Below are positions 9,801 to 20,260 of a stretch of DNA of 64,000 nucleotides, piece after piece. Position 1 is the stretch's first letter; the number at the start of each line of letters is the position of its first letter. Source of the stretch: Gentiana macrophylla. Taxonomy: Eukaryota; Streptophyta; Magnoliopsida; Gentianales; Gentianaceae. The notes beneath the pieces were generated by a model. It was not told where the DNA came from. It ran no database searches and saw nothing but the letters and a program-made list of their open reading frames with translations. The stretch covers positions 1 to 64,000 of the forward strand of contig JAOBSW010000327.1 of the NCBI GenBank assembly GCA_026214975.1, in the 5' to 3' direction. The position numbers were made by a program, and so were the translations under genes.

Positions 9801-12605
9801 TTGGAAACCTTGTTTCTTGGAGGAGCAAGAAACAACCAGTAGTGGCCAGAAGTACAGCAGAAGCTGAATTCAGAGCTGTTGCCTTGGGCATCTGTGAGCT
9901 TCTGTGGATCCAGAAAATCATGGCAGAACTAAGAATTCATGTATCCAAACCTATGTGTCTATATAGTGATAGTAAGGCTGCTATTGATATATCCAATAAT
10001 CCTGTTCAACATGATAGGACTAAGCACATTGAAGTTGATAGACACTTCATTAAGGAAAAAGTCACTAATGGAAGCATTAATCTATCTCATGTCAAGTCCA
10101 AGCTTCAGGTAGCTGATATCTTCACCAAAGGACTCCCTAAATCTGATTTCCAAAACTGTGTGGACAAATTAGGACTGCTGGACATCTACCTATCAGCTTG
10201 AGGAGGAGTATTGAAATACATTGGATAAGTTTGCTGTTAATTCAGCAAGTCTGCTGTGAATTCAGCAGACTTAAGTCATTGAATATAAGTTCTGTTTGTT
10301 AATTCAAAGCAGGTATCCGACCCTTGAATATAAGTCCATTGATAACGCTTTTACGTAGTATTATTTTTTATTGTGTACAAATGTAGCAGTGTAACTTTAT
10401 TACTTTTGATAGGTTTACTTGAGTATAACCACTCTATTATGTTTGTAACCACCCTATAAAGGTTATCTAGGTTGTTATTACTTACTTTTTAGTTTATCTA
10501 GGAAAGTTACTTTTTCTCTTTATGCTTTATAAGCATGCTTTGTATTTCACCTATTTATACCAACCTTATTGGGTTGAGTTTAATAACAAGAGTTATATTT
10601 TCTCTTAAGTTCATCTTCCTACTTAATTTCTATAAGATAGTTGATTTACGATGTTAAGTAGCTGGCTTCTCATAGCTAAGTTCAATATGTTGCACCGTTT
10701 GCTTCAAATTACTCCAGATGCATATATAATGCACTAACCTGTAAGAAAAGACAAACGGTGCCCAATTCAACACAATTAAGCACCTCAGCTTCATATGCAC
10801 CTTGCTCGCTTACGGTGTTTTATGATCTTAACTAGCTGCAACAAGCCCTCGGGATATGAAGCCTAATTAACGATTGGATACCTATCCATCCAAGAAAGAC
10901 TGGTGAACGGTAGATAGAGAGAACTGACTCAGCACCTTTCAAAATACAGTTTACTAGCCACTGTAACTTGCCTCACAATACCCCGTATTTCATAACTTCG
11001 ATTAATTCACTATCTTAAATGTCTCCTCACAACCACCAAACACCTATACAACAAATTGAAAAGTGTTTGATTGATCAAACATGGCATTCCAAGGATCCAA
11101 TTAAATATTATGCATGATAAATACTGACATAAGCAGATGCAATGCTACAATGTTGCGTCTTCCCTTCCAAAATACTGAATGCTTCACAAACATATAATAT
11201 AATAAAAAAAAAACTAGGTAAACAAATGAAATTAAAAGGGGAGTAAAGATGTTTGACCTTAGGGTTAGTAACAATAACTCCAAAAGCGCTGAAAGCATCA
11301 TACAGAAGTTTCTCATCAACATCCTGCAAAAGACCTGGGTAAGTCATGAAAAATTGCTTGGGCAAACATAATAATGCAGAGACAAATTGACCTAGTGCGC
11401 ATATCTTTTTGAAGAATTGCACATAAGCAAGTCAAACTAAATTGTAGTCATGGACATAGATAAACTATTTTGTAAGGGAATGATGTTAAAGCATCTGACC
11501 GCGTCAAGATTCCCGATGAAAAGATTCGCTCCAACATCAACACTCTTCTTATCTTGAGATGCCTGACACACAAAAACAATCAGATACTAGGCACAGATAA
11601 ATCCATTAAGAGAATTAAATAATCAAAATGTGGTAAACTACTCAAAGAAAAGCATATAGTAGAAGCACTTGAAATCTGAAAGCATACCTTATTAACTCGT
11701 ATGGGCTTCCCATATAGTTTGATCATATTTAGCACCTTTATTGCCTGAAGAGCAATTGAAGACAATCAATAAGGTTACTTGTATTCTATAAAACAAAAAT
11801 ATAGATGACGTGCAAAACTAGTATTCTTCATGAGTACGCATTTGAAGTAAACACACATAAGCAGAAAAGATGAAACTGAATAAACAGCATGAACATGACA
11901 TACATAGTCAGCTCCTCTTCACTTGAAATTCCACAAAGCCATAACCCTGATGCGCATTGGTCACTCTGTCCTTGGGAACATACACATTAACTGAAATAAA
12001 ACAATAACATCATAATTATAGGAAGCACACAACACAACTGTGTTCCACACAAACCTCGGAATTTGTAATGATATAATCAAGATTATAAAACCGGAAGGAA
12101 TTCAAATCTACCAACAGGTCCAGCTTGAACAAAGAGTTCCCACAATAGTTCTTCAGATACCTGGAAAGGTTGGCAAAATAAAAAGTGAAACATTCTTTTT
12201 CTGCTGCAAACAAAAGATTTAACAGGCATAATTCTAATGAAAATAACCAGGCCAAAACACATACACACACTAACACACAATCAACATTGTTCAAAATTTC
12301 TCAATATACTTGCGTATGCAGCTAAAACACAGGGAGCTGGTGAGTGCGGCACTTTCCCCACTTAAAAACAAGGAAAAACTAAAGCATCGCGCAAAAGCTA
12401 ATCACATTTCATCCTGTAAAACCTTCAAGCAACTAAATGGAAATTGCAGTTAAACACTGACGATGAAGAGTAAAGCGATAGAGAAATATTAGGGAAATAC
12501 TTGAGGGTCGAGATTGCCGACGTATGCTGTGGCGTCTTGGTTGCGCTCAGCCGAGTGCTGGCCAAGAAGGTTTGCTCCGACACCGGGAGCAATTCTAGTA
12601 GTCAT
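3843..12605 (-). CDS. SF3B4: Splicing factor 3B subunit 4 (SF3B4/SAP49), nine coding exons
   Basis: SF3B4 is a two-RRM subunit of SF3b in the U2 snRNP that binds pre-mRNA near the branch site in the nucleus. Minus-strand coding exons are 12605-12501 (start [20 protein letters not shown]), 12160-12112, 11990-11904, 11744-11688, 11562-11500, 11323-11258, 5007-4921, 4790-4697 and 4427-3843. RRM1 reads AYVGNLD and, in exon 3, GYGFVEF; RRM2 reads NLFIGNLD and GFGFISY; a long Pro/Gln-rich tail follows and ends at TAA 3845-3843. All junctions are GT/AG and phases join. Intron 6 (5008-11257) holds an antisense Copia element. Exon 3 is 87 nt where the reading frame needs 89, so it has two one-base losses, and the proline-rich exon changes frame about three times. 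The gene is otherwise well conserved, so assembly indels seem more likely than a pseudogene, but the latter stays possible. Confidence 0.9.
5337..5771 (+). repeat. 5' LTR of intronic Copia element (TA...TA ends)
   Basis: It begins TATTGAAATACATTGG and ends TTAATTTCTATA directly before the primer-binding site. The termini are TA/TA rather than TG/CA, fixed by the AGATA target duplication. It matches 10209-10634 with a few small indels in the first 200 bases. Confidence 0.9.
5854..8953 (+). pseudogene. Copia gag-protease-integrase region, broken
   Basis: Gag is recognisable by the zinc knuckle [14 protein letters not shown] (CX2CX4HX4C) at about 6657-6700. The protease active site [11 protein letters not shown] is at about 6904. 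The pre-integrase motif [14 protein letters not shown] lies at 7316-7358, and the integrase core start [13 protein letters not shown] at about 7546. Each is in a short separate reading frame, with stops between them. The region is the 5' part of the polyprotein continuing into the RT frame at 8954. The gag start ATG near 5854 is a guess. Confidence 0.8.
8954..10201 (+). CDS. Copia reverse transcriptase-RNase H fragment, open frame of 415 codons
   Basis: This part of pol copies element RNA into cDNA and degrades the RNA. The RT motif [18 protein letters not shown] is at residues 13-30 and the catalytic YVDD sits in [12 protein letters not shown] at about residue 98. RNase H follows: VDADWAGD near residue 260, [18 protein letters not shown] near 295 and the DSKAA block near 340. 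The conserved histidine region HIEVDRHFI is present near 355. The frame starts inside the RT domain, so the ATG-like start is an artefact of a break upstream. It ends at TGA 10199-10201 in the purine tract. Other pol functions are broken, so activity would need help from another copy. Confidence 0.9.
   Translation: MQRTKNWPLHQLDIKNAFLNGELQEEVYMQYPPGFVPTPNHILKLNKSIYGLKLDLSGHGLKEFTQAMKLAKYIQGHGDHTMFYQHSETGDLTILIVYVDDIVITGSSDSEIAKLKSFLHQQFDVKDLGPLKYFLGIEVARSSSGILLTQRKYTLDLLSDYGLLGCKPADTPVDCAVKLGKDDDGGDYDLEQYQRLIGRLIYLSHTRPDISFAVSQLSRFMHSPKVIHYNAALRLLRFLKGCPGKGILFKAQGNTKIEGYVDADWAGDKVEGKSTSGWCIFIFGNLVSWRSKKQPVVARSTAEAEFRAVALGICELLWIQKIMAELRIHVSKPMCLYSDSKAAIDISNNPVQHDRTKHIEVDRHFIKEKVTNGSINLSHVKSKLQVADIFTKGLPKSDFQNCVDKLGLLDIYLSA
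10209..10634 (+). repeat. 3' LTR of intronic Copia element
   Basis: Starts right after the polypurine tract and ends ...TTTCTATA before the right-hand AGATA. It is 426 bases against 435 in the left copy. The stop codon TGA of the pol reading frame (10199-10201) overlaps the purine tract. Confidence 0.9.
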
Positions 12606-12699
12606 CGTCGGCGATTTGTCAGTTAATTGTTCTCTTAAAAGAGGAAGCAAATCACATTCTTTTTATTAGGGTTAATTATCTTCATATATTGTTAATTTA

Positions 12700-12956
12700 C
12701 TCCCTCCGTTCCTAATTATATGTCGCAGTTGGCAAAATCAAATGTTTCTTTTTATATGTTGAGTTTACATTTTCAATACATATTTTAATATTCTTTCCGC
12801 TTTTCAATACTACTTTTTAATTTTCTAGGCTCATTCAACCCATCAATCTTTCATATTTATTATCACTACACTTTCTAAGATTTTTTTTTTTTGAATACTC
12901 GTTTTCTTAAATATGTGTTTTTCTCAAACACGACGTATAATTCGAAACGGATGGAG
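12700..12956. mobile_element. Stowaway-like MITE in the SF3B4 5' flank
   Basis: The terminal inverted repeats CTCCCTCCGTTCC (12700-12712) and the matching GGATGGAG end are flanked by TA on both sides (12698-12699 and 12957-12958), the signature of Stowaway/Tc1-mariner MITEs. It carries no coding capacity. It starts 95 bases upstream of the SF3B4 start codon, so it lies in or next to the core promoter. Confidence 0.8.
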
Positions 12957-12958
12957 TA

Positions 12959-15900
12959 TTTGTTTTATTTTTTTTTATTTTTTTTTTCACGTTTGTGAAA
13001 GATTCTAGTACACGTACGTCACTATCGTTTTTTTTTAGGCTAATTATCTTTCAATTATTTTTTTTTTTTCGAAAACGAAAAAATAACACCACACACACCC
13101 CCTGTTTAAAATCGAACCCGCAGACTCCACATGAAGCAGGCAGGGTTAGGCGCAGTGGATTACTACTACAAGGTATGTCTTAGTACTTTCAATTATCTTG
13201 ATTTCTCCAATCTTGTTGGTTATGTGTATTTGTTTCAAATAATGTTTGTGAACATATAAATATATATGTATAATGAAGTGTCATAATATACTTTTATTTT
13301 TTAATAGAACATATATAAATCAATAGATTTGTGTATTTTATTATGATTTTTTTGGAGTGATAGTATCACTTTCATTGCTCTTTGTTTCATATTTTCACGG
13401 AATATTTTAGACTGGTCGTGTGACTAATAGTATTCTTCACGTATCGTTCCAAGACGGCGATGCATCGAACGCGAAGCCACAGAATCCTAAAACCTCGCGT
13501 TGGACGTATGACTAGTCATGTGTCCCCGTGCCGCACACATCCCTCGTGTCAAGTCAGTAAGAATCATGAAACAAAACGGTCAAAACAAGACCAAGAATAT
13601 GCTTAGTAAGTAAGAAACTGGAACATGACAAACAAGACACAACATGTTATGGTTGGTAGACAAGTAAATATGATTTAGTAGACAACTTATGTAAGTTTGA
13701 TAAATAGAACACGTGCATGTTAAATAAGTAGTTAATGGAACGAACAAGTACATGAACGATGAACTGAACGTAGTTAATATGCATGTCTTCTATGCATTCC
13801 TTCAAGTTGATTTTAAAACGAATTTCCTTATGTTTCAAGACATGCTTTTAAAGTTGTGTTTTTTATTTATTTATCTATTCAATTTTTTTTTTTTTTTTTT
13901 TTATTTTATTTTTTTTTTTGCATTTTTCAAGTTATGTTTTCAACTTGCTTTGCGAACCGGATGAAGTTGATTAATGTAATGTTTCCCGACATCCGATAAA
14001 CATGAAATATCTCTTTTGATTTTCTTCCTCCTTGCTAAGCATGTGGCCATTGCTCACTTTTTTATTTGAAATATTTGAAACAATAAGAAATGCATGTTGA
14101 AGACGAATTGATGATAAACATAGAGAACAAGCAGAGTTCTTTGTGTTTCAAAGATTTCATTTTTAGTCAAGTTGAGTTGCAATATATATTAGCAGTTATT
14201 TGTGATTTTAGTTTGACAGCTGTTGCAATATGTTGTTTTGGTTAATGGGAGATGTTATGTGTCGGTTCTCGAGTCTTTTGCATGTTTCTTTTCTTGCGTG
14301 CGTTCTTTAATTACTCTCATATAACATAAGTTTTACGAGACATTTATGATTTATTTTAAATGTTGTATGCCGAACTTTCATTTTCTAGATAAAGAATGAG
14401 TATCCAAGATAGGGGTCTTACACTTGTTTTATTAATAAATTTTTTCTCTTGTATTTTTATTTATGATAAATGAAAATGTATTACAAACATAATTTAAAGC
14501 GAATTTATTGACACCACTATTTTACAATTACATTTTTTTCATTTACTTCATCACACCACCAAATCGTTTTTCGCACCGCGTTACACGCGCCGTAGTCATC
14601 GACGTTTTTCGCACACAACGCCGATTGGGTTTGACGTTTTACACCAATGACACATTTATACCAGAAAATCGGTGTCACCGACGTTGGGATTGAAAACCAA
14701 CGTCGATTCAGATGACGCCGCTAAATCGCTAAAGGCGCTGCGGCCACGCATCGACGTTATGTTGTTCAAAATAATAAAAATATTCAATGTGATGCCAATA
14801 GTGATTTATAAAATATCGAGAATAATCGTAGTGTCGCGATTTATTTTCGCTTGCCGATAAGTTCGTCTTTAAATATTTACGAGGGAATAAGCCAAAAGTC
14901 TATTTTTCAATACAAAATGAATAAAAAAGACACACTCCTTTTTTTAGTTGCTAAAATGACAACAAAAAAAACCATACGGACAAAAATACCCTTACTATAC
15001 AAATAGACGCGCGCGTCCATGCTCCGAGCAAGTCATTTTTTAATTTTTTTTTTCAAACAACCGTAACTTTTGATTTAATACGCTCATCATCAAAACTTTT
15101 TCACCAAAATTCATATTTTTTCCTTTTTATTTTGAGATCTCATACGATACCCTTCCGACGTAAATTTTGAAAGACGAAAAAATATTTGCATTAATCAGAG
15201 CGTTTTTCTTATAAGCGACCGTAACTTTTGATTTTGAACACCGATCATCAAAATTGTTTCACCAAAGTTCATTTTTTTTCTCTTCATTTTGAGATCTCAT
15301 ACGATACCATTTCGATGTAGTTTTTGAAATTCAAAAAATCGCAGCGTTTACACTAACACAATAACAGTATCACAGTATCAGTATCACAATAACGCGTTTT
15401 ATTAACAAACACAATGACACCATTACCATTACTATTAATAGTATACGATTAGCCAAAAATCATGGACTCGGCAAGCTTTACAACAACAACGACACCCTAT
15501 ATTCCTTTATGGATTAAAACGGAAACAAACTGTAAACTAAAAATCATTTGGACAATAATGTAATCACACCCAAAAAACTTGTGTATTTTGAAATAATACA
15601 TTCAATCACAATCAACACATTCAATCACAATGGAAAAAGACGACAACATATATGATAAACAACTTTTTCATCAACATATATAATAATTAAGCTACATCAA
15701 GAAAAAGATTATCTAAGCACCTAAAAATCTCAACAATGTCGATTGTAACCATCATCTTCTTCTCCAACTCTACACCAAATGGTTTAACATTTTATAAATA
15801 AAGTCAACCTCCACACCAAATGATTTTAACATTTGTACCCTATCTCAATTCACAGATCATTACCAAGGAGCATTAGCCTATTCTTGGAACATTAGCTCGT

Positions 15901-16545
15901 AGATCTCCGCCTTCGGTTTCAATACGTCGACCTCAGCACCATAACACAATAATAACGAGATCGATCGTCGAATACACGGTAATAATGTGATAACACCCCC
16001 GTAACTAATGTATTAGAAAGCTTAATGATATGAACCAAGTGAACAACACACTTAAGCCATTTTTCAAGTGTAGAATTGATTTTCATGCGGTCCATTGACA
16101 AAATCAACAGGCAAAAGGTTCTTCTCATCTATAGAATCAATTATGAAAAAAAGCCGATTGCCACTATCGATTCCCAAATCTCCACTCCATCACACAAATG
16201 ACCACACACTTACAGTAATGTCAAGTATTAGTATCAATGCAATACAAAGTATAAACCTGACAACACACACTTTGTTTCATATCTAGCTAAAATCATGGCG
16301 GATGCATACGGTTCATTTTGTTAACAATATCCGACGAATAACCCGGCTATTTATCCTCAAAAATCAATTCATTCTCTTTCATCGACTATAACATACACCG
16401 ATCGGCTTCATTATTAGCGGAGGTGATAATGAAGAAAATAAGATAGGATAATTATCAGAATGGTGAATAGAAGAATATACAGACATTTGATTTCATCTCA
16501 AATCCGAGTCATTATATGTTTTGTATTGCAGATTTTGAGTATAAT
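12959..16545. other. Gene-poor intergenic region
   Basis: I see no supportable gene in about 3.6 kb. It is AT-rich with long poly-T runs (for example 13879-13919). It contains a hairpin-forming CGACGTTGG/CCAACGTCG pair (14679-14687 and 14697-14705) in a stretch rich in CGACG words, and a two-copy diverged tandem repeat at 15061-15340. A tRNA-B-box-like word near 13108 is too weak to call. Confidence 0.5.
15061..15340. repeat. Two-copy tandem repeat, period about 158 bp
   Basis: Copy 1 starts at 15061 and copy 2 at 15219, both with CCGTAACTTTTGATTT. Both then share ATCATCAAAA, TCACCAAA and TTTTGAGATCTCATACGATACC-like blocks (the last at 15132 and 15289) in the same order. The copies are clearly diverged. 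It may be part of a satellite or a subterminal repeat of an unidentified transposon. Confidence 0.65.
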
Positions 16546-16700
16546 GACGGTATTTAAGTTTTTACCGCCTTTGTTGGTTATTTATTTCGGGTAGATTTCT
16601 GTAATTTGGCTTGATAAACAGAAAGCTGAATATGTTTTGTATTGCAGAAATCTACCCGAAATAAATAACCAACAAAGGCGGTAAAAACTTAAATACCGTC
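16546..16700. repeat. Perfect 56-bp inverted repeat with 43-bp spacer
   Basis: The arms 16546-16601 and 16645-16700 are exact reverse complements as read, from GACGGTATTTAAG at the outer edge to GATTTCTG at the inner edge. The word TATGTTTTGTATTGCAGA also occurs as a direct repeat just left of arm 1 (about 16515) and at the end of the spacer (about 16631). The right arm abuts the truncated end of the ARM-repeat gene fragment. Confidence 0.9.
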
Positions 16701-17310
16701 TCTGTCAAAGATGCTAGAGGTCTCCGGTTGAATAAACATCTTGATTAATTGATGCAAAACACCTTCTGCTTCAATATGCTGGCAAACATAATCATTGCAC
16801 CCAACCAAAAAAAAACCTTGAACATGATACTAAAAGAAGAAATCAATGCAAAAATTTGACCATGATTATCAATTCAAGGTAGAAATTTCATAAGCATTAA
16901 TGTAGGTACTGACCCACAGCCTCTCTATGCCTCGAATTACCGCTAACAAAACTTTTTCATTAGGATGATGAAGTAACTGAATAAGTTGCATGATAGCTCC
17001 TGCTTCTTTAAATGCAATCCGCATATACTCATTGATAGATGAATCGTCAATGGCATCTGCAGCTCTCGCAATAGTTGATTCATCTTTTCTGAGGCATTAA
17101 CACTAGGTTTGGAATCAGAGCCATCTTCATTATCGGAGGAGGAGATAGGTGCGGGAAGATGCGAGCGAGATTTGCAGATTTCGAAGTGGCCTCATCTTGG
17201 CCGGATTTTTAACTGGCCTCATCTTCGCTCGTGAAATCAAAATCTTCGTCACTGAAGGTTAGACGAAATCTGAATCCATGAGTGGTTGTGAAGGTTTTGC
17301 CTAATTAAGG
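16701..17310 (-). pseudogene. ARM-repeat protein gene fragment, truncated
   Basis: Reading the minus strand, about 17085-16913 encodes a helical repeat with AFKEAGAIMQLIQLLHH and EKVLLAVIRGIERLW, and about 16795-16701 encodes NDYVCQHIEAEGVLHQLI. Both look like armadillo repeats, and they are joined by a plausible GT/AG intron (donor after GIERLW). Upstream is an acidic, serine-rich N-terminal stretch (LTFSDEDFDFTSEDEAS near 17260). At about 17085 an A run one base short breaks the frame, and a stop follows DEAS. The 3' side ends exactly at the 56-bp palindrome, so the rest of the gene is missing. I cannot name the exact ARM protein; a plastid or signalling ARM protein is possible. Confidence 0.6.
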
Positions 17311-17938
17311 AGGAAAGTGGATGTTCGTTCATCATGGATTAAAACTGATATATTTGTAATCATGTAATATAAAGGGTAAAATGGACCATGACTATAAATT
17401 TTGTCATTTTTACAACTAAATAAATAACGGTAGATTAAAACTTAATAAAAGACCCAAAATATTTATTAGAATTGTTGTTAAAAGACCTAGTATTTTTTTT
17501 GTGGTTTCTTTATTCGGAAAGTTTCTAGACCTAGTTGCTGTGGTGTGCAACAAAATTTAATTTCGATATATCCAAACATCCTTTTATTCAAAGGGCGGAG
17601 AATTAAGGTGGGGTTGAAGGAAGCTGCTCTCAGCTCTTCGATTTCGAAGACCTCGTTCGTCGTTTAGGTCTCCGATTATACACTTTTCTCGTCGGTGAAG
17701 TATACGATTCTTTCTCCATCAGTTCAATGAAGTTGGTTCTGATTTGATTTTGGCCATTTTTTACCTGTAACTGAGTAGTGTTTCTGTCCTATTTCGGATT
17801 TGGCTAAGGAACTCGTTTCGGTCCCATTTGGGATTTGGCAAAGGAGCTTGTTTCGGCGTGACTATGGGGTTTCTTCACCGGTAGTATTTAGTTTTGATAT
17901 TCAATGCTGTCCGAAAATCAGATCCTGGGAATAAGAAA

Positions 17939-20260
17939 ATGCAATCTATGTTAGTGTCAAATTTCAATTCTGCTTTCAGTTTTGGGTTTAAGAGAGGTTT
18001 GACGGTGAAGAAAGGTACAAACTTTGGATTGCCAGACACTCTGCCTTTAATCAATTTTAGGAGCAAACGCTCAGCTCATGTACCTTTATCTCAAACACTT
18101 TCTAGTGGCAGAATATCGGGAACTTCTTCTCAAGGATTAGGGTTGAGAAACAGAACTATGGCTTCTTCGAGTTCAAAAGCTGCCTATGGAGATGTTGCCG
18201 TCGATAGCTTTATATCAAGTTCTGGCAGTCGTTTGAGGAGTGGAATATCAAGTGGTGTCTGTTTTAGGAATAGGACTCCGAGTGTTTGTCAGAAGGCTTG
18301 TTTGAATCTGAAAATTAGAGACAACAAAAGCAGTGGTTTGATTGGTGGGTGTTCCGTCTTGGGTAATGAAGGGAAGTTCAGCAGCTCAGATCTACTTGTT
18401 GGTTCATGGTTGCAAACCTCCATTGCTCCATCTTCAAGAAATTACTCAACTGGGGCTGTGCCTGATGTATCACATGGTGCATCCTTGTCTGAAGAACATC
18501 TTGCAAGTCTTGCTATTTCAGATGATCCGTAAGCCCTCTTACTAACTAGATAGAACTTTAATTGAGTTAGAAGCTAGTTTAGCTGAATACCAATGTTGTA
18601 TTAGTTAGGAAATTTAAGTGCAACTATAAGACTATTTTTGTCCCTTATGTGGTGGAATTTGGAATTTGGAATTTATATTTGTTCAGCTGTTGCCAATGTC
18701 GAGGAGTATAAAGCTGTGGGAAATTTTCCATCATGGTTTAGATGTTATGCTTGACATTTGGTTCTGAATTTCTTAAAAGGAAGTTACAATATGTAACAGC
18801 TTGTGGTGACCTGCATTCGTGTGTAGCTTTTTTCCTTCTAGGCATCAATTTCCTTGTATCATTTGCACTACCTTATTGTGGCACACTGTTGTGTCTGGCG
18901 AGCTACATTCTTTGTGAGTGTCATAGTCCTCTTTAGTCTTTTAAACATGTTAATCCAGTACGTAAACGTGGAAGCACTAATTCACCATTTGAACAACAAA
19001 AAAGAGCCATGAAGACTGCAATAGTAGACGTTGATGTATGACATCCAAACAAATGAAGGGACAAATGTGTAATCCCCTTTTTGTATGGATGCAATCTTTG
19101 TTTTCAGTAAATTTCCATTCGATGCTGCTTATTACATTTCTGAGGTAGTGGTTATTTGTTGGCTGATGATCTTTTCTCTGCTATGGCCGTGATGAGTCCA
19201 GGAGAAATCTAAGTGATGAAGAGCTCAAGCTACTCTCAGGAGCTTGTTGTCTTCCACATCCCGACAAAGAAGCAACTGGCGGAGAGGATGCTCATTTTAT
19301 TTGTGAAGATGAGCAAGCAATTGGTGTAGCTGATGGAGTTGGTGGTTGGGCTGATGTCGGGATAGATGCAGGCATTTATTCCCGTGAACTAATGTCCAAC
19401 TCAGTGAATGCTATTCAAGACCTTCCAAAGAATTCGATTAATCCAGCTCAAGTATTGGAGAAAGCTCATGCAAAGACAAAGGTCATGGGTTCATCAACGG
19501 CTTGCATCATTGTCCTCAGGGACCAGGTATCGAGTTGCATATATGTATTCGTAGACATCTTGCTTATCTTGCCACTCACACTCAATATTTTGATAGGATC
19601 TCCATGCCATCAATCTAGGCGATAGTGGCTTCATTGTGGTCAGAGATGGATGCACCATTTTCGAGTCTCCAGTACAACAGCATGGTTTCAACTTTCCCTG
19701 TCAGCTTGAAAACGGGCATAGGGGTGACTTACCAAGTTCTGGTCAGGTAATTTACATCATTGATTATTTTTTGAATTCGAATGTGCTTCCGGGGAATAGA
19801 TATAAGTAACAACTGTTGTACCAACGGGATAGACATCGAGTGGACATGATGTAACTATTTGCTTTTCGACATAATAAAGTGTGTTGACACTAGACCCTAC
19901 AAATGTTGGTTTTGTTCGACTATTATCAACGGTTAATCCTTAGAATGTTACCCTACTTTTGCCTAGGTATTTGAGATTCGAGTTTCAGCTGGAGATGTGA
20001 TCGTTGCGGGTACAGATGGGCTGTTTGATAACTTGTATAACCACGAGATAAATGCAGTAGTTGCTAATGGTGTGGCTGGTGGGCTGAATCCTGGAGAGAC
20101 GGCTCAAAAGATAGCTGCATTAGCACGCGAACGAGCTCTTGATAAGAAGCAGCAAACTCCATTCTCTACAGCAGCACAACAAGCTGGTTTCACTTACTAT
20201 GGTGGCAAGCTTGATGATATCACTGTGATCGTCTCTTATATCTCTAGCTCGACCAAGTAA
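17939..20260 (+). CDS. Probable protein phosphatase 2C (PP2C 55-like), four exons
   Basis: PP2C/PPM enzymes remove phosphate from Ser/Thr using two metal ions. Exons are 17939-18528, 19202-19526, 19597-19746 and 19967-20260; all introns are GT/AG, phases agree, and the product is 452 residues. Residues 1-190 form a Ser/Arg-rich N-terminal region without long acidic stretches, compatible with an organelle transit peptide. The catalytic part runs from about residue 205: GGEDAH (223-228), VADGVGGW (239-246), [15 protein letters not shown] (310-317), GTDGLFDN (370-377) and GKLDDITV near 435-442. The metal-binding Asp residues D226, D241, D372 and D439 are present. The order and spacing match the plant PP2C 55/80 group (Arabidopsis At4g16580 type). 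The start is the first in-frame ATG after the 5' region; an in-frame alternative start upstream would be TTG only. Confidence 0.93.

Larger units (their letters stand above)
5337..10634 (+). mobile_element. Ty1/copia LTR retrotransposon inside SF3B4 intron 6
   Basis: The element has a 5' LTR (5337-5771), a primer-binding site TGGTATCAGAGC complementary to initiator tRNA-Met (5772-5783), gag-pol remains, a purine tract (TTGAGGAGGAG, 10198-10208) and a 3' LTR (10209-10634). The target duplication AGATA is present on both sides (5332-5336 and 10635-10639). It lies opposite to the host gene. Gag, protease and integrase are broken by stops and frame changes, while the RT-RNase H part is open for 415 codons. 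The LTRs are near-identical over their last 200 bases, so the insertion looks fairly recent, but the element cannot make a full polyprotein as read. Confidence 0.95.

Noticed and set aside
13100..13180. tRNA-B-box-like word and possible SINE
   Set aside because: Only one box-like motif, no A box at the right spacing and no target duplication.
18742..18936. Cys/Leu-rich open frame inside the PP2C locus
   Set aside because: It lies in intron 1 of PP2C between well-supported splice sites and has no family resemblance.
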